Shown one piece after another: positions 8,369-16,062 of a stretch of DNA of 64,000 nucleotides. The stretch lies in NCBI RefSeq assembly GCF_943193045.1, contig NZ_CALPCN010000002.1:248001-312000 (forward strand), given 5' to 3'. Every line of letters starts with the position of its first letter. The first letter of the stretch is position 1. Source of the stretch: Pumilibacter muris. Its GTDB lineage: Bacteria; Bacillota; Clostridia; Christensenellales; Pumilibacteraceae. The translations under genes were made by a program, and so were the position numbers. The notes below the pieces were generated by a model. The model had not been told where the DNA came from. It saw only the letters and a list, made by a program, of their open reading frames with translations, and did no database searches.

Positions 8369-10054
8369 TTAAACCGTTTGTTCCTTTTCGTTCGCAATAT
8401 TTTGCGAAATATTATTTTCGATTTTTGCACCGCCCTTGTCAACCGAGCGCATGACAACTTCGGTAACGATTAGAGCAATTCCCAAAGCTACGGCGGCAAT
8501 AATCAATCCGCTCATTCCATAGCTTGAATGCAATTCCAAACTTTTTGAGATGCTGTTTCCCATAACTATATACGGAATGGTAAAGCCCAAAATCAAAGCG
8601 GCGCCCACAACGAAAAGCACGTTCCAAAGAATAGAAGTCTTTTTCGAATACAGTTTTTGCGGGTTAGCTTCTTCCTGCAACATTCTAAACAATAACATTA
8701 CAAACATTGCTCCGAATACTATGTTGCAAAAAAACATTATCCACGACATAGCTTTTGCAGGCGCGGCAAGCGATTTGACGGCTTCGGCTGAATAACATAA
8801 TACCACAGGCGATAATCCCGTTCGCAATAATAAACGCTTATCGTTTAAAGAAATATCTTTACTATAAAGAATTTGCATCATGACCTCGTCAAGCGACTTG
8901 GCGGTGATTTCAACTTCGGAGCCCAAAATTTCGTTTACAATTCCTTCGCCGTCCTCGACAACATTATACATTCCCTCATATAACTCGTCGGCGGGAATTG
9001 AGGCGCTTACACTACTGCCTTTATATTTAACCGTTACCAACCCCGAAGAAGCAAAGATTGCCACAAGAACGACGAAAGCCGCGCAGACGCCTCTGCGCAC
9101 GTTGGTAACAACGCTTGGACGCGGTTGCTTTTCCACAACATATTTAAGCGTGGTAACAGCCGCAAGCCCCGCAGCCGCAGCAAACAACATTATAATCGCC
9201 GCATTCGCAAGCGGACCGCCCGCAATAATAAAAGAAAACGTTAACGCGAAAACAAGCGCAAGAGGCAAAGTTTCATACTTATAAAAGCCGGTAGCTTTTC
9301 CGCATGCAACCCTTATAGCATGATACAGCGACAGTATAAAGAACGTGAGAGTAAGCGCCATAAGCGACAGCGAAATGAGCCCGAATAATAGCGTTTGCAT
9401 AACAAGAGTTACGTTCATATTTTCCTCGTAAATCATAGAACGCAGAACGCCGAAATCTCTTATGGATTTTTTAACTCCCGCAATCGAGTTGTCATAATTG
9501 CCGTTCGCCACAAATTCTTCATATGCGGCTTCGGTTTCGGCTTCGGTCGGCGGATTGATTAAAAGAAACATGCCGCGAACCGCGTCAAAACCCGTTACGG
9601 GAATTTTTATATTACTCGGTCCGAGAACTTTAAACATTCCGAAAAACGACGAAATGAACAAAACCAACAACAGCAACGGCAATACGAACGCCCGAATTAC
9701 GTTATGCATAAAAGCAGCGTCGCTCGTTCCACTCCCCGCAGCTACGGGCGCGCTCTTAACCTCGTGCACAACACCGCCCGAAACCGACGGCACTAACTTA
9801 GGCGCCGACGCAACCGAACCCGCAAGCTTATTTCCGCACGAAAGACAAAAATTTGCTTCGTCGGGATTGGTTTTGCCGCACCTACCGCAAACCGTGCCTT
9901 TCGTGGGGTAACCGCAGTGAGCGCAGAACTTCACCTCTTTCGGCAAATAGTCGCCGCATTTTCTGCATGCGTCGGTGCTTAGTCTGTTGCCGCACTCGGT
10001 GCAGTAAAGCGCGTCGTCGGCGCAAGCGCCGCCGCACTTATTGCATTTCAACAT
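8369..10054 (-). CDS. Zinc-ribbon membrane protein
   Basis: A 561-residue protein whose first 80 residues carry four CxxC-type zinc-ribbon half-units (CNKCGGAC, CTECGNRL, CRKCGDYL with CAHCGYP, CGRCGKTN with CLSCGNKL). A linker and then several hydrophobic helices follow (about residues 130-150, 215-250, 265-310, 325-345, 430-460, 480-505, 515-540). This layout, cytosolic zinc ribbons on a multi-pass membrane domain, is common in Firmicutes but has no established role. It has a clear AGGAGG site and its own promoter, and heads a two-gene unit with the GH78-like gene, a pairing I cannot explain. Confidence 0.75.
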   Translation of the reverse strand: MLKCNKCGGACADDALYCTECGNRLSTDACRKCGDYLPKEVKFCAHCGYPTKGTVCGRCGKTNPDEANFCLSCGNKLAGSVASAPKLVPSVSGGVVHEVKSAPVAAGSGTSDAAFMHNVIRAFVLPLLLLVLFISSFFGMFKVLGPSNIKIPVTGFDAVRGMFLLINPPTEAETEAAYEEFVANGNYDNSIAGVKKSIRDFGVLRSMIYEENMNVTLVMQTLLFGLISLSLMALTLTFFILSLYHAIRVACGKATGFYKYETLPLALVFALTFSFIIAGGPLANAAIIMLFAAAAGLAAVTTLKYVVEKQPRPSVVTNVRRGVCAAFVVLVAIFASSGLVTVKYKGSSVSASIPADELYEGMYNVVEDGEGIVNEILGSEVEITAKSLDEVMMQILYSKDISLNDKRLLLRTGLSPVVLCYSAEAVKSLAAPAKAMSWIMFFCNIVFGAMFVMLLFRMLQEEANPQKLYSKKTSILWNVLFVVGAALILGFTIPYIVMGNSISKSLELHSSYGMSGLIIAAVALGIALIVTEVVMRSVDKGGAKIENNISQNIANEKEQTV

Positions 10055-10095
10055 TTTCTATTCCTCCTATTGCAGTATTTTATTACCATTATAAA

Positions 10096-10125
10096 ATTAT
10101 ATCACGCTTTTAATAAAATTGTCAA
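10096..10125 (-). promoter_or_regulatory. Promoter of the zinc-ribbon membrane protein operon
   Basis: On the minus strand: -35 TTGACA (10120-10125), 18-base spacer, extended -10 TGATATAAT with the hexamer at 10096-10101. Confidence 0.75.
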
Positions 10126-10228
10126 TTTAATACAACGATAATTACTTTTAAATATAAACAAAACACAGCAATAATATATGCCGTGTTTGTTATGCATTCT
10201 CTTAAAGTTTAATTTACAAACTGCTAAC

Positions 10229-10293
10229 AAAAAATCCGACTTTCTCGGTTTTTCCGAGAAAGGACGCCGAATTAAGTTCGCCCAAGTCGGATT
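10229..10293 (-). terminator. Nested hairpin terminator downstream of degV
   Basis: The outer stem AATCCGACTT (10284-10293, minus strand) pairs with its complement at 10233-10242 and encloses a perfect CTTTCTCGG/CCGAGAAAG hairpin. The minus-strand transcript then runs into six T residues. A further hairpin (10304-10321) and complementary segments upstream offer alternative pairings, described in the findings. The remaining bases of the 302-base gap 10055-10356 hold the promoter at 10096-10125 and no credible gene. Confidence 0.7.
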
Positions 10294-10356
10294 GAGCAAG
10301 GAAGTGTGTGCTTGCACACACGCACCGTAGCGCCGACTTGCGCTTGGGCGACAAAG

Positions 10357-11226
10357 TTATTGCGGGCGTTCTTTGTCGCTCTTGAAAACAATTCCGAGCA
10401 TACCCGCGCCGGTGTGAGCGCCTATTACGGGTCCTACCCAACCCGTTTTAACCGCGCAATCTTTAAAAGCGCCGTGAATAAGCTCGGTCATCTCCGTTGC
10501 GCTGTCTTGCGCATCGGCTTGAGCCAAATATACTTCTTTAACGTTAGGGCTCCATTCTTTCATGTAGTCGAGCACATATTCCATAGCTTTTCTAAAACCT
10601 TTGGCTTTGTGCATAACTTTAAGTTTTCCTTCTTTATCGAACACAATCATAGGCTTTATTTTTAAGAGCGTGCCTATTGCCGCCGCCGCGCCCGACACTC
10701 TGCCGCCGCGCTTTAAGTGATTAAGATTGTCAACAATAATCCAAACGTGAATTTTGTTTGTTTCTTCACGCAATATTTTAGCCGCTTCGTCGCCCGTAAG
10801 CCCTTTGTCGCGCAAAGCGGTTGCGTCGTCGAGAACCATACGGTGAACTTGCGTTGCGCCGAGAGTATCCACAACGTTTATTTTGCATTCGGGGTGGCGT
10901 TCGCACACCGCTTCCGCCGCCTGGCACGCCGACGAATACGTTGCCGAAAGTCCGCTCGAAAGCGTAAGATACACAATGTCGGTCGCGCCGTTCGACACAA
11001 GTTTTTCAAGAAATTCCTCTTGCACAAACGTGTTTATTTGGCTTGTGGAGGGCATAGCCCCGCCGCGCACTTTGGCATAAAAATCTTTATACTGCTCGTC
11101 GCGCGTAAAATCGTCGGGGTTGGTTTCGCCGTCTATGGTGTAAGTAAGCGGTACCCATGCGATTCCCGCAGCGTCAAGCTCGTTTCTCAATACGTCGCAA
11201 GATGTGTCTGTGGCTAATGTAAACAT
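10357..11226 (-). CDS. DegV family fatty-acid-binding protein
   Basis: A 289-residue DegV-type protein. DegV/FakB proteins bind fatty acids and, in Firmicutes, present them to the FakA kinase for activation. The N-terminus FTLATDTSCDV, the central STSQIN and LSSGLSATY, and the C-terminal GAHTGAGMLG are the family landmarks. No FakA-like gene is nearby. The ATG at 11226 has a GGGAG site 14 bases away, which is longer than usual. A promoter lies at 11266-11294 and a structured terminator follows the stop codon, so it appears to be transcribed alone. Confidence 0.88.
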   Translation of the reverse strand: MFTLATDTSCDVLRNELDAAGIAWVPLTYTIDGETNPDDFTRDEQYKDFYAKVRGGAMPSTSQINTFVQEEFLEKLVSNGATDIVYLTLSSGLSATYSSACQAAEAVCERHPECKINVVDTLGATQVHRMVLDDATALRDKGLTGDEAAKILREETNKIHVWIIVDNLNHLKRGGRVSGAAAAIGTLLKIKPMIVFDKEGKLKVMHKAKGFRKAMEYVLDYMKEWSPNVKEVYLAQADAQDSATEMTELIHGAFKDCAVKTGWVGPVIGAHTGAGMLGIVFKSDKERPQ

Positions 11227-11265
11227 TTTTAAACGGTGTTCTCCCTGTGTTGTTATAGCGATAAT

Positions 11266-11294
11266 ATTATACAGAAAAAATGCGCTCCATGCAA
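11266..11294 (-). promoter_or_regulatory. Promoter of degV
   Basis: On the minus strand: -35 TTGCAT (11289-11294), 17-base spacer, -10 TATAAT (11266-11271). Confidence 0.65.
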
Positions 11295-11369
11295 AAAAAA
11301 TTTTTACACAAACGCATTTTTTAATCTGATTTTAATTTTCGCGCGCTGCGCGCACCGCAACAAATAAAA

Positions 11370-12470
11370 TTACTTAATAACTCCGCCGCCCAAACAGCGA
11401 CCGTCGTCAACGTAAATAACGGCGTACTGACCCGGCGTTACCGCTCGTTGCGGCGAATCGAATTCTATATGGGCGCGTCCGTCGTGCAAAAAAGCGGTAG
11501 CGTTTTGAGCGGGTTGGCGATAGCGCGTTTTAACCTTGCACCTAAATTTATTTTCGGCAACAGGCTTTCCTATAATATTGAGTTCTTCTGTGTCGAGAGA
11601 ATCGGACATCAACTCTTCCCCCTCGCCGCATTTAACTATAAGCTCGTTTTTTTCAAGGTCTTTTCTTACCACAAACCATCGGCTTGCGTTCTCGCCCGCA
11701 ATTCCGCCTATGCCGAGCCCCCTACGTTGCCCGAGAGTGTAATACATTAGTCCGTCGTGCCGCCCGAGCTCTTTTCCGTGCACGTCCACGATTTTGCCCG
11801 GTTTTGCGGGCAAATACGCCGACAAAAATTTTTTAAAGTTTCTTTCGCCTATAAAGCAAATTCCCGTAGAGTCTTTTTTGCGCGCCGTTACCAAACCTTT
11901 ACGCTCGGCAATTTCGCGCACTTCGCCCTTTTGCAAGTTTGCAAGCGGAAATATTACGTTTTCAAGTTGGCTCGTGCGCACTTGATTGAGAAAGTAGGTT
12001 TGGTCTTTGGATTTATCGGCGGACTCCCACAACTGAGCGCCGCCGTCGGCATGTTTGAGTGCGCAATAGTGCCCCGTAGCAATAAAATCGGCGCCGAGTT
12101 TTTTCGCGTAGTCGGCAAACGGACCGAATTTGATTTCGCGGTTACAAAGCACGTCGGGGTTGGGAGTTCGCCCGCGCTTGTATTCTTTAAGAAAATAAGA
12201 AAACACTCTGTCGCGGTATTCGGCGGCAAAATTAACCGCATACACGGGAATATCCAAACTTGCGCACACGGCGCGAGCGTCTTGCCAATCGGAAGCGGCG
12301 GAACAGGCGGAATCCCCCTCGTCCTCTTCTTCCCAATTATTCATAAAAAGCCCTATAACGTCGTAGCCCTGCTCTTTTAAAAGCTCGGCGGCAACCGAAG
12401 AATCCACTCCGCCCGAAACTCCCACGACCACGCGCGCCTTTTTTTTGCTTAAATTATGAACGTTATTCAT
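11370..12470 (-). CDS. mnmA: tRNA-specific 2-thiouridylase MnmA
   Basis: Forms 2-thiouridine at position 34 of Lys, Glu and Gln tRNAs by adenylating the base and transferring sulfur from a persulfide relay. The 366-residue product has the PP-loop VVVGVSGGVDSS near the N-terminus, GRTPNPDVLCNREIKFG with the first catalytic cysteine, and STGICFIGERNF with the second. A longer reading starts at 12527, but its extra residues are only the interspersed repeat translated, so the start was set at the ATG at 12470. Downstream is degV on the same strand, with its own promoter. Confidence 0.93.
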   Translation of the reverse strand: MNNVHNLSKKKARVVVGVSGGVDSSVAAELLKEQGYDVIGLFMNNWEEEDEGDSACSAASDWQDARAVCASLDIPVYAVNFAAEYRDRVFSYFLKEYKRGRTPNPDVLCNREIKFGPFADYAKKLGADFIATGHYCALKHADGGAQLWESADKSKDQTYFLNQVRTSQLENVIFPLANLQKGEVREIAERKGLVTARKKDSTGICFIGERNFKKFLSAYLPAKPGKIVDVHGKELGRHDGLMYYTLGQRRGLGIGGIAGENASRWFVVRKDLEKNELIVKCGEGEELMSDSLDTEELNIIGKPVAENKFRCKVKTRYRQPAQNATAFLHDGRAHIEFDSPQRAVTPGQYAVIYVDDGRCLGGGVIK

Positions 12471-12482
12471 AGGTTTTTTGCT

Positions 12483-12820
12483 CCATGTAGAGTATTGCTT
12501 CGCCCTCCTCGCAATGACATTCCTCACCGTTAAAAGCCGTCAAGGGGCGCAGCCTTTGTCGTTGCGTGGGGAGGGACACAGCCGAAAGTGTCCCCGACGT
12601 GCTTTTGTCGCACTTTTGACACGCCTCAAAAAGTGCCAAAGTTGCACGACCGTTCGACTATAATCTTGTACATACTGTCATTGCGAGCGTCAGCGAAGCA
12701 ATCCCCTGCATTAAACTGTTTATGCGACGGCTATGTAAGGGATTGCCGCGTCGGGCTTCGCCCTCCTCGCAACAACACTCTAACGCTACGCGAGTGCGCG
12801 TATTTAGTTGGCGCACCGAC
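12483..12820. repeat. Mixed repeat block between mnmA and tsaD
   Basis: The 357-base gap between these genes consists of repeats. 12483-12530 and about 12676-12800 are family 1 units (GCAATGAC and GATTGC arms). About 12531-12644 is family 2, copy A, beginning TAAAAGCCGTCAAGG and containing the hairpin GGGACAC / GTGTCCC. No coding sequence is supported. Confidence 0.75.
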
Positions 12821-12827
12821 GTAGCCC

Positions 12828-13898
12828 TTATTTGCCGCCGCCGAAAGGAATATGCGATTTCGCGTTCAAATCAAGCCCCGCCAACCCTTTTCCGTCGCGA
12901 GCCATAAAAAACGCGCGCGAAGCTACCATTGCGGCGTTATCGGTACACAAAACGGGGGGCGGATACAAAACGGAAAAGCCGTTCTTTTCCCCCTCTTTTG
13001 CAAGCGCGCAACGCAAATCGCCGTTAGAAGCCACGCCGCCCGCAAGCACAAGTCTGTTTCGTCCCGAACGTTTAACCGCCTCAGTCGCGGTTTTCGAAAG
13101 CAACTCTATAGCCTCTTTTGTGAACGACGCGCAAATATCCGCCGTAGGGATTTCTTCGCCTTTTTGTTTTAAAGTGTTCACATAGTTTACTACTGCGGTT
13201 TTCAATCCCGAATACGAAAGCGAAAGGTCGCCGCGCACTCCTTTGGCGTGTTTAAAAAACGCTATGTTCGCATTCCCCTCTTTTGCCATTTTCTCTACGT
13301 TCGGTCCGCCCGGATACGGCAATCCCACAGTTCGCGCAACTTTATCGAACGCCTCGCCAAGAGCGTCGTCGAGCGTTCCGCCCAACATTTTGTATTCGTT
13401 ATAATCGGAAATATCGAGCAAAAGAGTGTGCCCGCCGCTCGCCACAAGAGCCGCAAACGGCGGAGTAAGCGACGGCTCCGAAATATAATTTGCGGCAACA
13501 TGCGCTTCTATATGATTCACGGCAATAAGAGGTTTATTTATTGCGTAGGCATACGCCTTTGCCGCCGAAACGCCAACCAAAAGCGCGCCTATAAGTCCCG
13601 CGCCGTAAGTAACCGCAACAGCGTCGAGTTCACGCGCCGTTATATTCGCAGTTTTAAGCGCCTCGTCTATAACGGCGGGAAGCGCGAGCGTATGGTTGCG
13701 GCTTGCAACTTCGGGCACAACGCCGCCGAACCTGCGGTGAATTTCGATTTGCGACGCGATAATATTGCTAAGCACAACTTTGCCGCCGCGCACAACCGCA
13801 GCCGCAGTTTCGTCGCAAGAACTCTCTATGCCGAGAATAACCGCGTCTTTTTTATTTCGCAGTAATTCAAACTGCTTTTTCGTATTTTCACAGTACAT
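12828..13898 (-). CDS. tsaD: tRNA N6-adenosine threonylcarbamoyltransferase TsaD
   Basis: Catalytic subunit for the universal t6A37 modification of ANN-decoding tRNAs, acting with TsaB, TsaC and TsaE. The product of 356 residues opens with AVILGIESSCDETAAAVV (ASKHA nucleotide-binding fold). It has the metal-binding VNHIEAHVAANY and the C-terminal LVLAGGVASNGDLR. A TTG 51 bases upstream would lengthen it, but the ATG at 13898 gives a normal N-terminus. None of the partner genes tsaB, tsaE or rimI is adjacent, unlike in many Firmicutes. Confidence 0.93.
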   Translation of the reverse strand: MYCENTKKQFELLRNKKDAVILGIESSCDETAAAVVRGGKVVLSNIIASQIEIHRRFGGVVPEVASRNHTLALPAVIDEALKTANITARELDAVAVTYGAGLIGALLVGVSAAKAYAYAINKPLIAVNHIEAHVAANYISEPSLTPPFAALVASGGHTLLLDISDYNEYKMLGGTLDDALGEAFDKVARTVGLPYPGGPNVEKMAKEGNANIAFFKHAKGVRGDLSLSYSGLKTAVVNYVNTLKQKGEEIPTADICASFTKEAIELLSKTATEAVKRSGRNRLVLAGGVASNGDLRCALAKEGEKNGFSVLYPPPVLCTDNAAMVASRAFFMARDGKGLAGLDLNAKSHIPFGGGK

Positions 13899-14010
13899 AA
13901 TTTTTTTTGAATTTTGCGGAGCTCGCAAAGAAAGAGTTTTAGCTGACAACGTGCGGCTATATAGCGCGCCTCAATTACGCACAAATTACTGTTATCCCTA
14001 TCAAAACTTA

Positions 14011-14133
14011 TAAAAAGCCGTCAAGGGCGCAGCCTTTGTCGTTGCGAGGGGGCTTTGCAAGGGGGAACACAGCCGAAAGTGTTCCCCCTGCACGCTTTTT
14101 CGCCTAAGCCTTTTTGGCGCTCAAAAAGGCTGG
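14011..14133 (-). repeat. Hairpin repeat family 2, copy B
   Basis: Begins TAAAAAGCCGTCAAGG on the plus strand, contains a perfect GGGGGAACAC / GTGTTCCCCC hairpin and an AGCCTTTTT / AAAAAGGCT hairpin, and ends 4 bases from the prfB stop codon. Read on the minus strand it is the 3' untranslated region of prfB. The rest of 13899-14136 shows nothing else I can name. Confidence 0.75.
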
Positions 14134-14136
14134 AAT

Positions 14137-15234
14137 TCAACTTTTGCGCAAGTAATCAAAAATAAACTCCGCAATATCTCCGTCCATAACCGCCTGAACG
14201 TCCGGCTTTTCGTAGCCGGTGCGGTGGTCTTTAACCATTGTGTACGGTTGAAAAACGTAAGAACGGATTTGGCTGCCCCACTCGATTTTTTTCATTTCGC
14301 CTTTAATGGCGTTGGCTTTTTCTTCGAGTTCGCGCTCGCGCAGTTCAACGAGCTTTCCGAGTAGCATTTTCATTGCGGTTTCGCGATTCTGAATTTGGCT
14401 TCGCTCGTTTTGGCACTGCACAACTATTCCCGTAGGCAAATGCGTTATGCGCACCGCAGAGTCGGTTTTGTTTATGTGCTGACCGCCCGCGCCGCCGCTG
14501 CGATAAGTATCCACGCGCAAATCTTCGGGAATTATTTTAACGCTCTCGTCGTCTTCGATTTCGGGCATAACCTCCAAACTCGCAAAGCTCGTATGCCTGC
14601 GCGCGTTGCTGTCGAACGGCGAAATGCGCACAAGTCGGTGCACTCCCTTTTCCGCCTTTAAGTAGCCGTAAGCGTTGGCGCCCGCTACTCTGAACGTCAC
14701 GCTCTTTATGCCCGCCTCGTCGCCCGCAAGATAATCGAGCTCCTCGTATGAAAAGCCGTTTTTATCGCAATACATTTTATACATGCGATAAAGCATTTGC
14801 GTCCAGTCCTGCGCTTCGGTTCCGCCCGCACCCGCGTGCAACGTGAGAATGGCGTTGTAATGGTCGTACTCGCCTTTGAGCAAAGTTTTAAGGTGCAGAG
14901 TTTCCACCTCTTGTTCCGCCGATAAAAGAGCTTCGTTCACCTCGCCTATAAGCCCGTCGTCCGATTCGCTTTCCGCCATAGCGATAAAATCGGCAATGTC
15001 TGCGATTTTGGAGCGCTTGCTCTTTAAATCTTCGAGAAGCGACGACAAATATTTCGCTTCGGAATTTATGCTTTGCGCGCGTTTTAAATCTTTGTAAAGT
15101 TCGGGGTCTTGTTGCTGTTCGGTGAGAACCGCAAGCTTTTCGGAAAGTTCTTTTTCGTTAAATGCCTCGCAACACCCGTCGAATTTGTTTTTCAGCGACT
15201 TTAACCGCTGTTTCTGTTCGTCTAATAATAACAT
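14137..15234 (-). CDS. prfB: Peptide chain release factor 2
   Basis: Recognises UGA and UAA stop codons and triggers peptide release on the ribosome. The 365 residues include the codon-reading SPF motif (RISPFDSNARRHTSF) and the catalytic GGQ loop (RSGGAGGQHINKTD). The frame is unbroken from the ATG, so the autoregulatory +1 frameshift at a UGA near codon 25, present in many bacteria, is absent here. The ATG sits 6 bases after a TATACT -10 box with no ribosome-binding site, suggesting a leaderless mRNA. A family 2 hairpin repeat adjoins the stop codon. Confidence 0.94.
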   Translation of the reverse strand: MLLLDEQKQRLKSLKNKFDGCCEAFNEKELSEKLAVLTEQQQDPELYKDLKRAQSINSEAKYLSSLLEDLKSKRSKIADIADFIAMAESESDDGLIGEVNEALLSAEQEVETLHLKTLLKGEYDHYNAILTLHAGAGGTEAQDWTQMLYRMYKMYCDKNGFSYEELDYLAGDEAGIKSVTFRVAGANAYGYLKAEKGVHRLVRISPFDSNARRHTSFASLEVMPEIEDDESVKIIPEDLRVDTYRSGGAGGQHINKTDSAVRITHLPTGIVVQCQNERSQIQNRETAMKMLLGKLVELRERELEEKANAIKGEMKKIEWGSQIRSYVFQPYTMVKDHRTGYEKPDVQAVMDGDIAEFIFDYLRKS

Positions 15235-15240
15235 GCTAAG

Positions 15241-15270
15241 AGTATATCACAACGGCAATGCCAAAGTCAA
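15241..15270 (-). promoter_or_regulatory. prfB promoter, apparently giving a leaderless transcript
   Basis: On the minus strand: -35 TTGACT (15265-15270), 18-base spacer, extended -10 TGATATACT (hexamer 15241-15246), then only CTTAGC before the ATG. The -35 box overlaps the last codons of the gene at 15267-15560. Confidence 0.7.
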
Positions 15271-15560
15271 GAATAACGGCAATGCGAACAACTTTCGCCG
15301 CTTTCGGCGCTCTCGGTAAAAACTTGATGCAACACCGAAATATTAGTAAGAGCATCTTCAAGTTCTTTAATCACTCTGTAACATTTTCGTTTTAACGGCG
15401 CTTTTCTTTTCCAAAATTCGCAACACTCGTCTTTTTTTGCAACAACTTTTTTGTGCTCGTAACAATAGCCGTAATCCGTTCGTAAAAATTTGCAATACGC
15501 TTTCGTATAGAACGCATCCAAATTACGGCGCAACTCGCACTTATTTTCTTTTGATTCCAT
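15267..15560 (-). CDS. Small cysteine-rich protein of unknown function
   Basis: A 97-residue protein with eight cysteines (at about residues 8, 23, 33, 46, 47, 60, 92 and 95), many lysines and no signal peptide. Residues 13-36 are rich in tyrosine and the tail ends CSHCRYS. I do not recognise the family. It has a strong AAAGGGG ribosome-binding site and an excellent promoter whose spacer is exactly filled by a palindrome, and it is divergent from an XRE-type regulator. That layout suggests control by the regulator, as in toxin-antitoxin or immunity-repressor pairs, but no toxin motif is visible. Confidence 0.7.
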   Translation of the reverse strand: MESKENKCELRRNLDAFYTKAYCKFLRTDYGYCYEHKKVVAKKDECCEFWKRKAPLKRKCYRVIKELEDALTNISVLHQVFTESAESGESCSHCRYS

Positions 15561-15592
15561 ATATAAAACCCCTTTAAATCATTGTTGCTTAT

Positions 15593-15621
15593 ATTATATA
15601 CTCCATTATGGAGTAAGTCAA
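15593..15621 (-). promoter_or_regulatory. Promoter with operator filling the spacer
   Basis: On the minus strand: -35 TTGACT (15616-15621), -10 TATAAT (15593-15598). The 17-base spacer 15599-15615 is the inverted repeat TACTCCATTATGGAGTA, perfect apart from its centre. A half-site TGGAGTA recurs at 15638-15644 just before the divergent XRE gene. This is the likely operator of that regulator. Confidence 0.75.
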
Positions 15622-15654
15622 GCATTTTACGCAATTTTGGAGTATAATATTTGC

Positions 15655-15852
15655 ATGTACGGAAAAATCATAAAAGAGTTGCGCCTCGAACATAATTTAA
15701 CTCAAAAACAATTAGCGGAAAATTTAGGTACAACGCAAAAAAGCATAAGTAAATATGAATTAGAACTTTTAGATTTAAGCACAGAAATGCTAATACGTCT
15801 ATGCAAGTTTTTTGATGTCTCAGCCGACTATATTTTAGGTGTAAGCGAATAA
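15655..15852 (+). CDS. XRE-family helix-turn-helix regulator
   Basis: A 65-residue Cro/CI-type DNA-binding protein, essentially one helix-turn-helix domain: IIKELRLEHNLTQKQLAENLG, then SISKYE in the recognition helix, and a C-terminal FFDVSADYILGVS. An in-frame start 18 bases upstream exists, but the ATG at 15655 fits the family. A TATAAT box lies 6 bases before this ATG, so the mRNA may be leaderless. A GGAG is also present 12 bases upstream. Divergent from the cysteine-rich protein at 15267-15560, with an operator-like palindrome between them, it probably represses that gene and itself. Confidence 0.88.
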   Translation: MYGKIIKELRLEHNLTQKQLAENLGTTQKSISKYELELLDLSTEMLIRLCKFFDVSADYILGVSE

Positions 15853-15878
15853 TACTAAAATCCCATTTTACAAACCGC

Positions 15879-16006
15879 TAAAAAGCCGTCAAGGGCGCAG
15901 CCTTTGTCGTTGCGGGGTGGGGTTTTAAAAGGGGCGGGACCACTTTCGAAAAGTGTCCCGCCCCTTTTATCGTTTTCGCCTAAGCCTTTTGCGACCAAAA
16001 GGCTGG
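15879..16006 (-). repeat. Hairpin repeat family 2, copy C
   Basis: Same arrangement as copy B: TAAAAAGCCGTCAAGG start, a large GGGGCGGGAC / GTCCCGCCCC hairpin, then CCTAAGCCTTTTG / CAAAAGGCT arms. It lies 56 bases from the secA stop codon, on the 3' side of that gene. Confidence 0.75.
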
Positions 16007-16062
16007 TAAAATGTTTTTGCAACGCTTTTTGCTACCAAAAGACGCGCCCTTATGCCCGCCGT

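Noticed and set aside
10102-10317. 71-codon minus-strand frame between degV and the zinc-ribbon protein gene
   Set aside because: It runs through the terminator hairpins and the promoter at 10096-10125, has no ribosome-binding site and no plausible composition.
12471-12527. Longer N-terminus for MnmA
   Set aside because: The extra residues are a translation of the family 1 repeat, and the PP-loop is already complete from the ATG at 12470.
14137-15234. Programmed frameshift expected in prfB
   Set aside because: The frame is continuous from the ATG and no CTTTGA slippery site is found near codon 25, so release factor 2 is made without frameshifting here.
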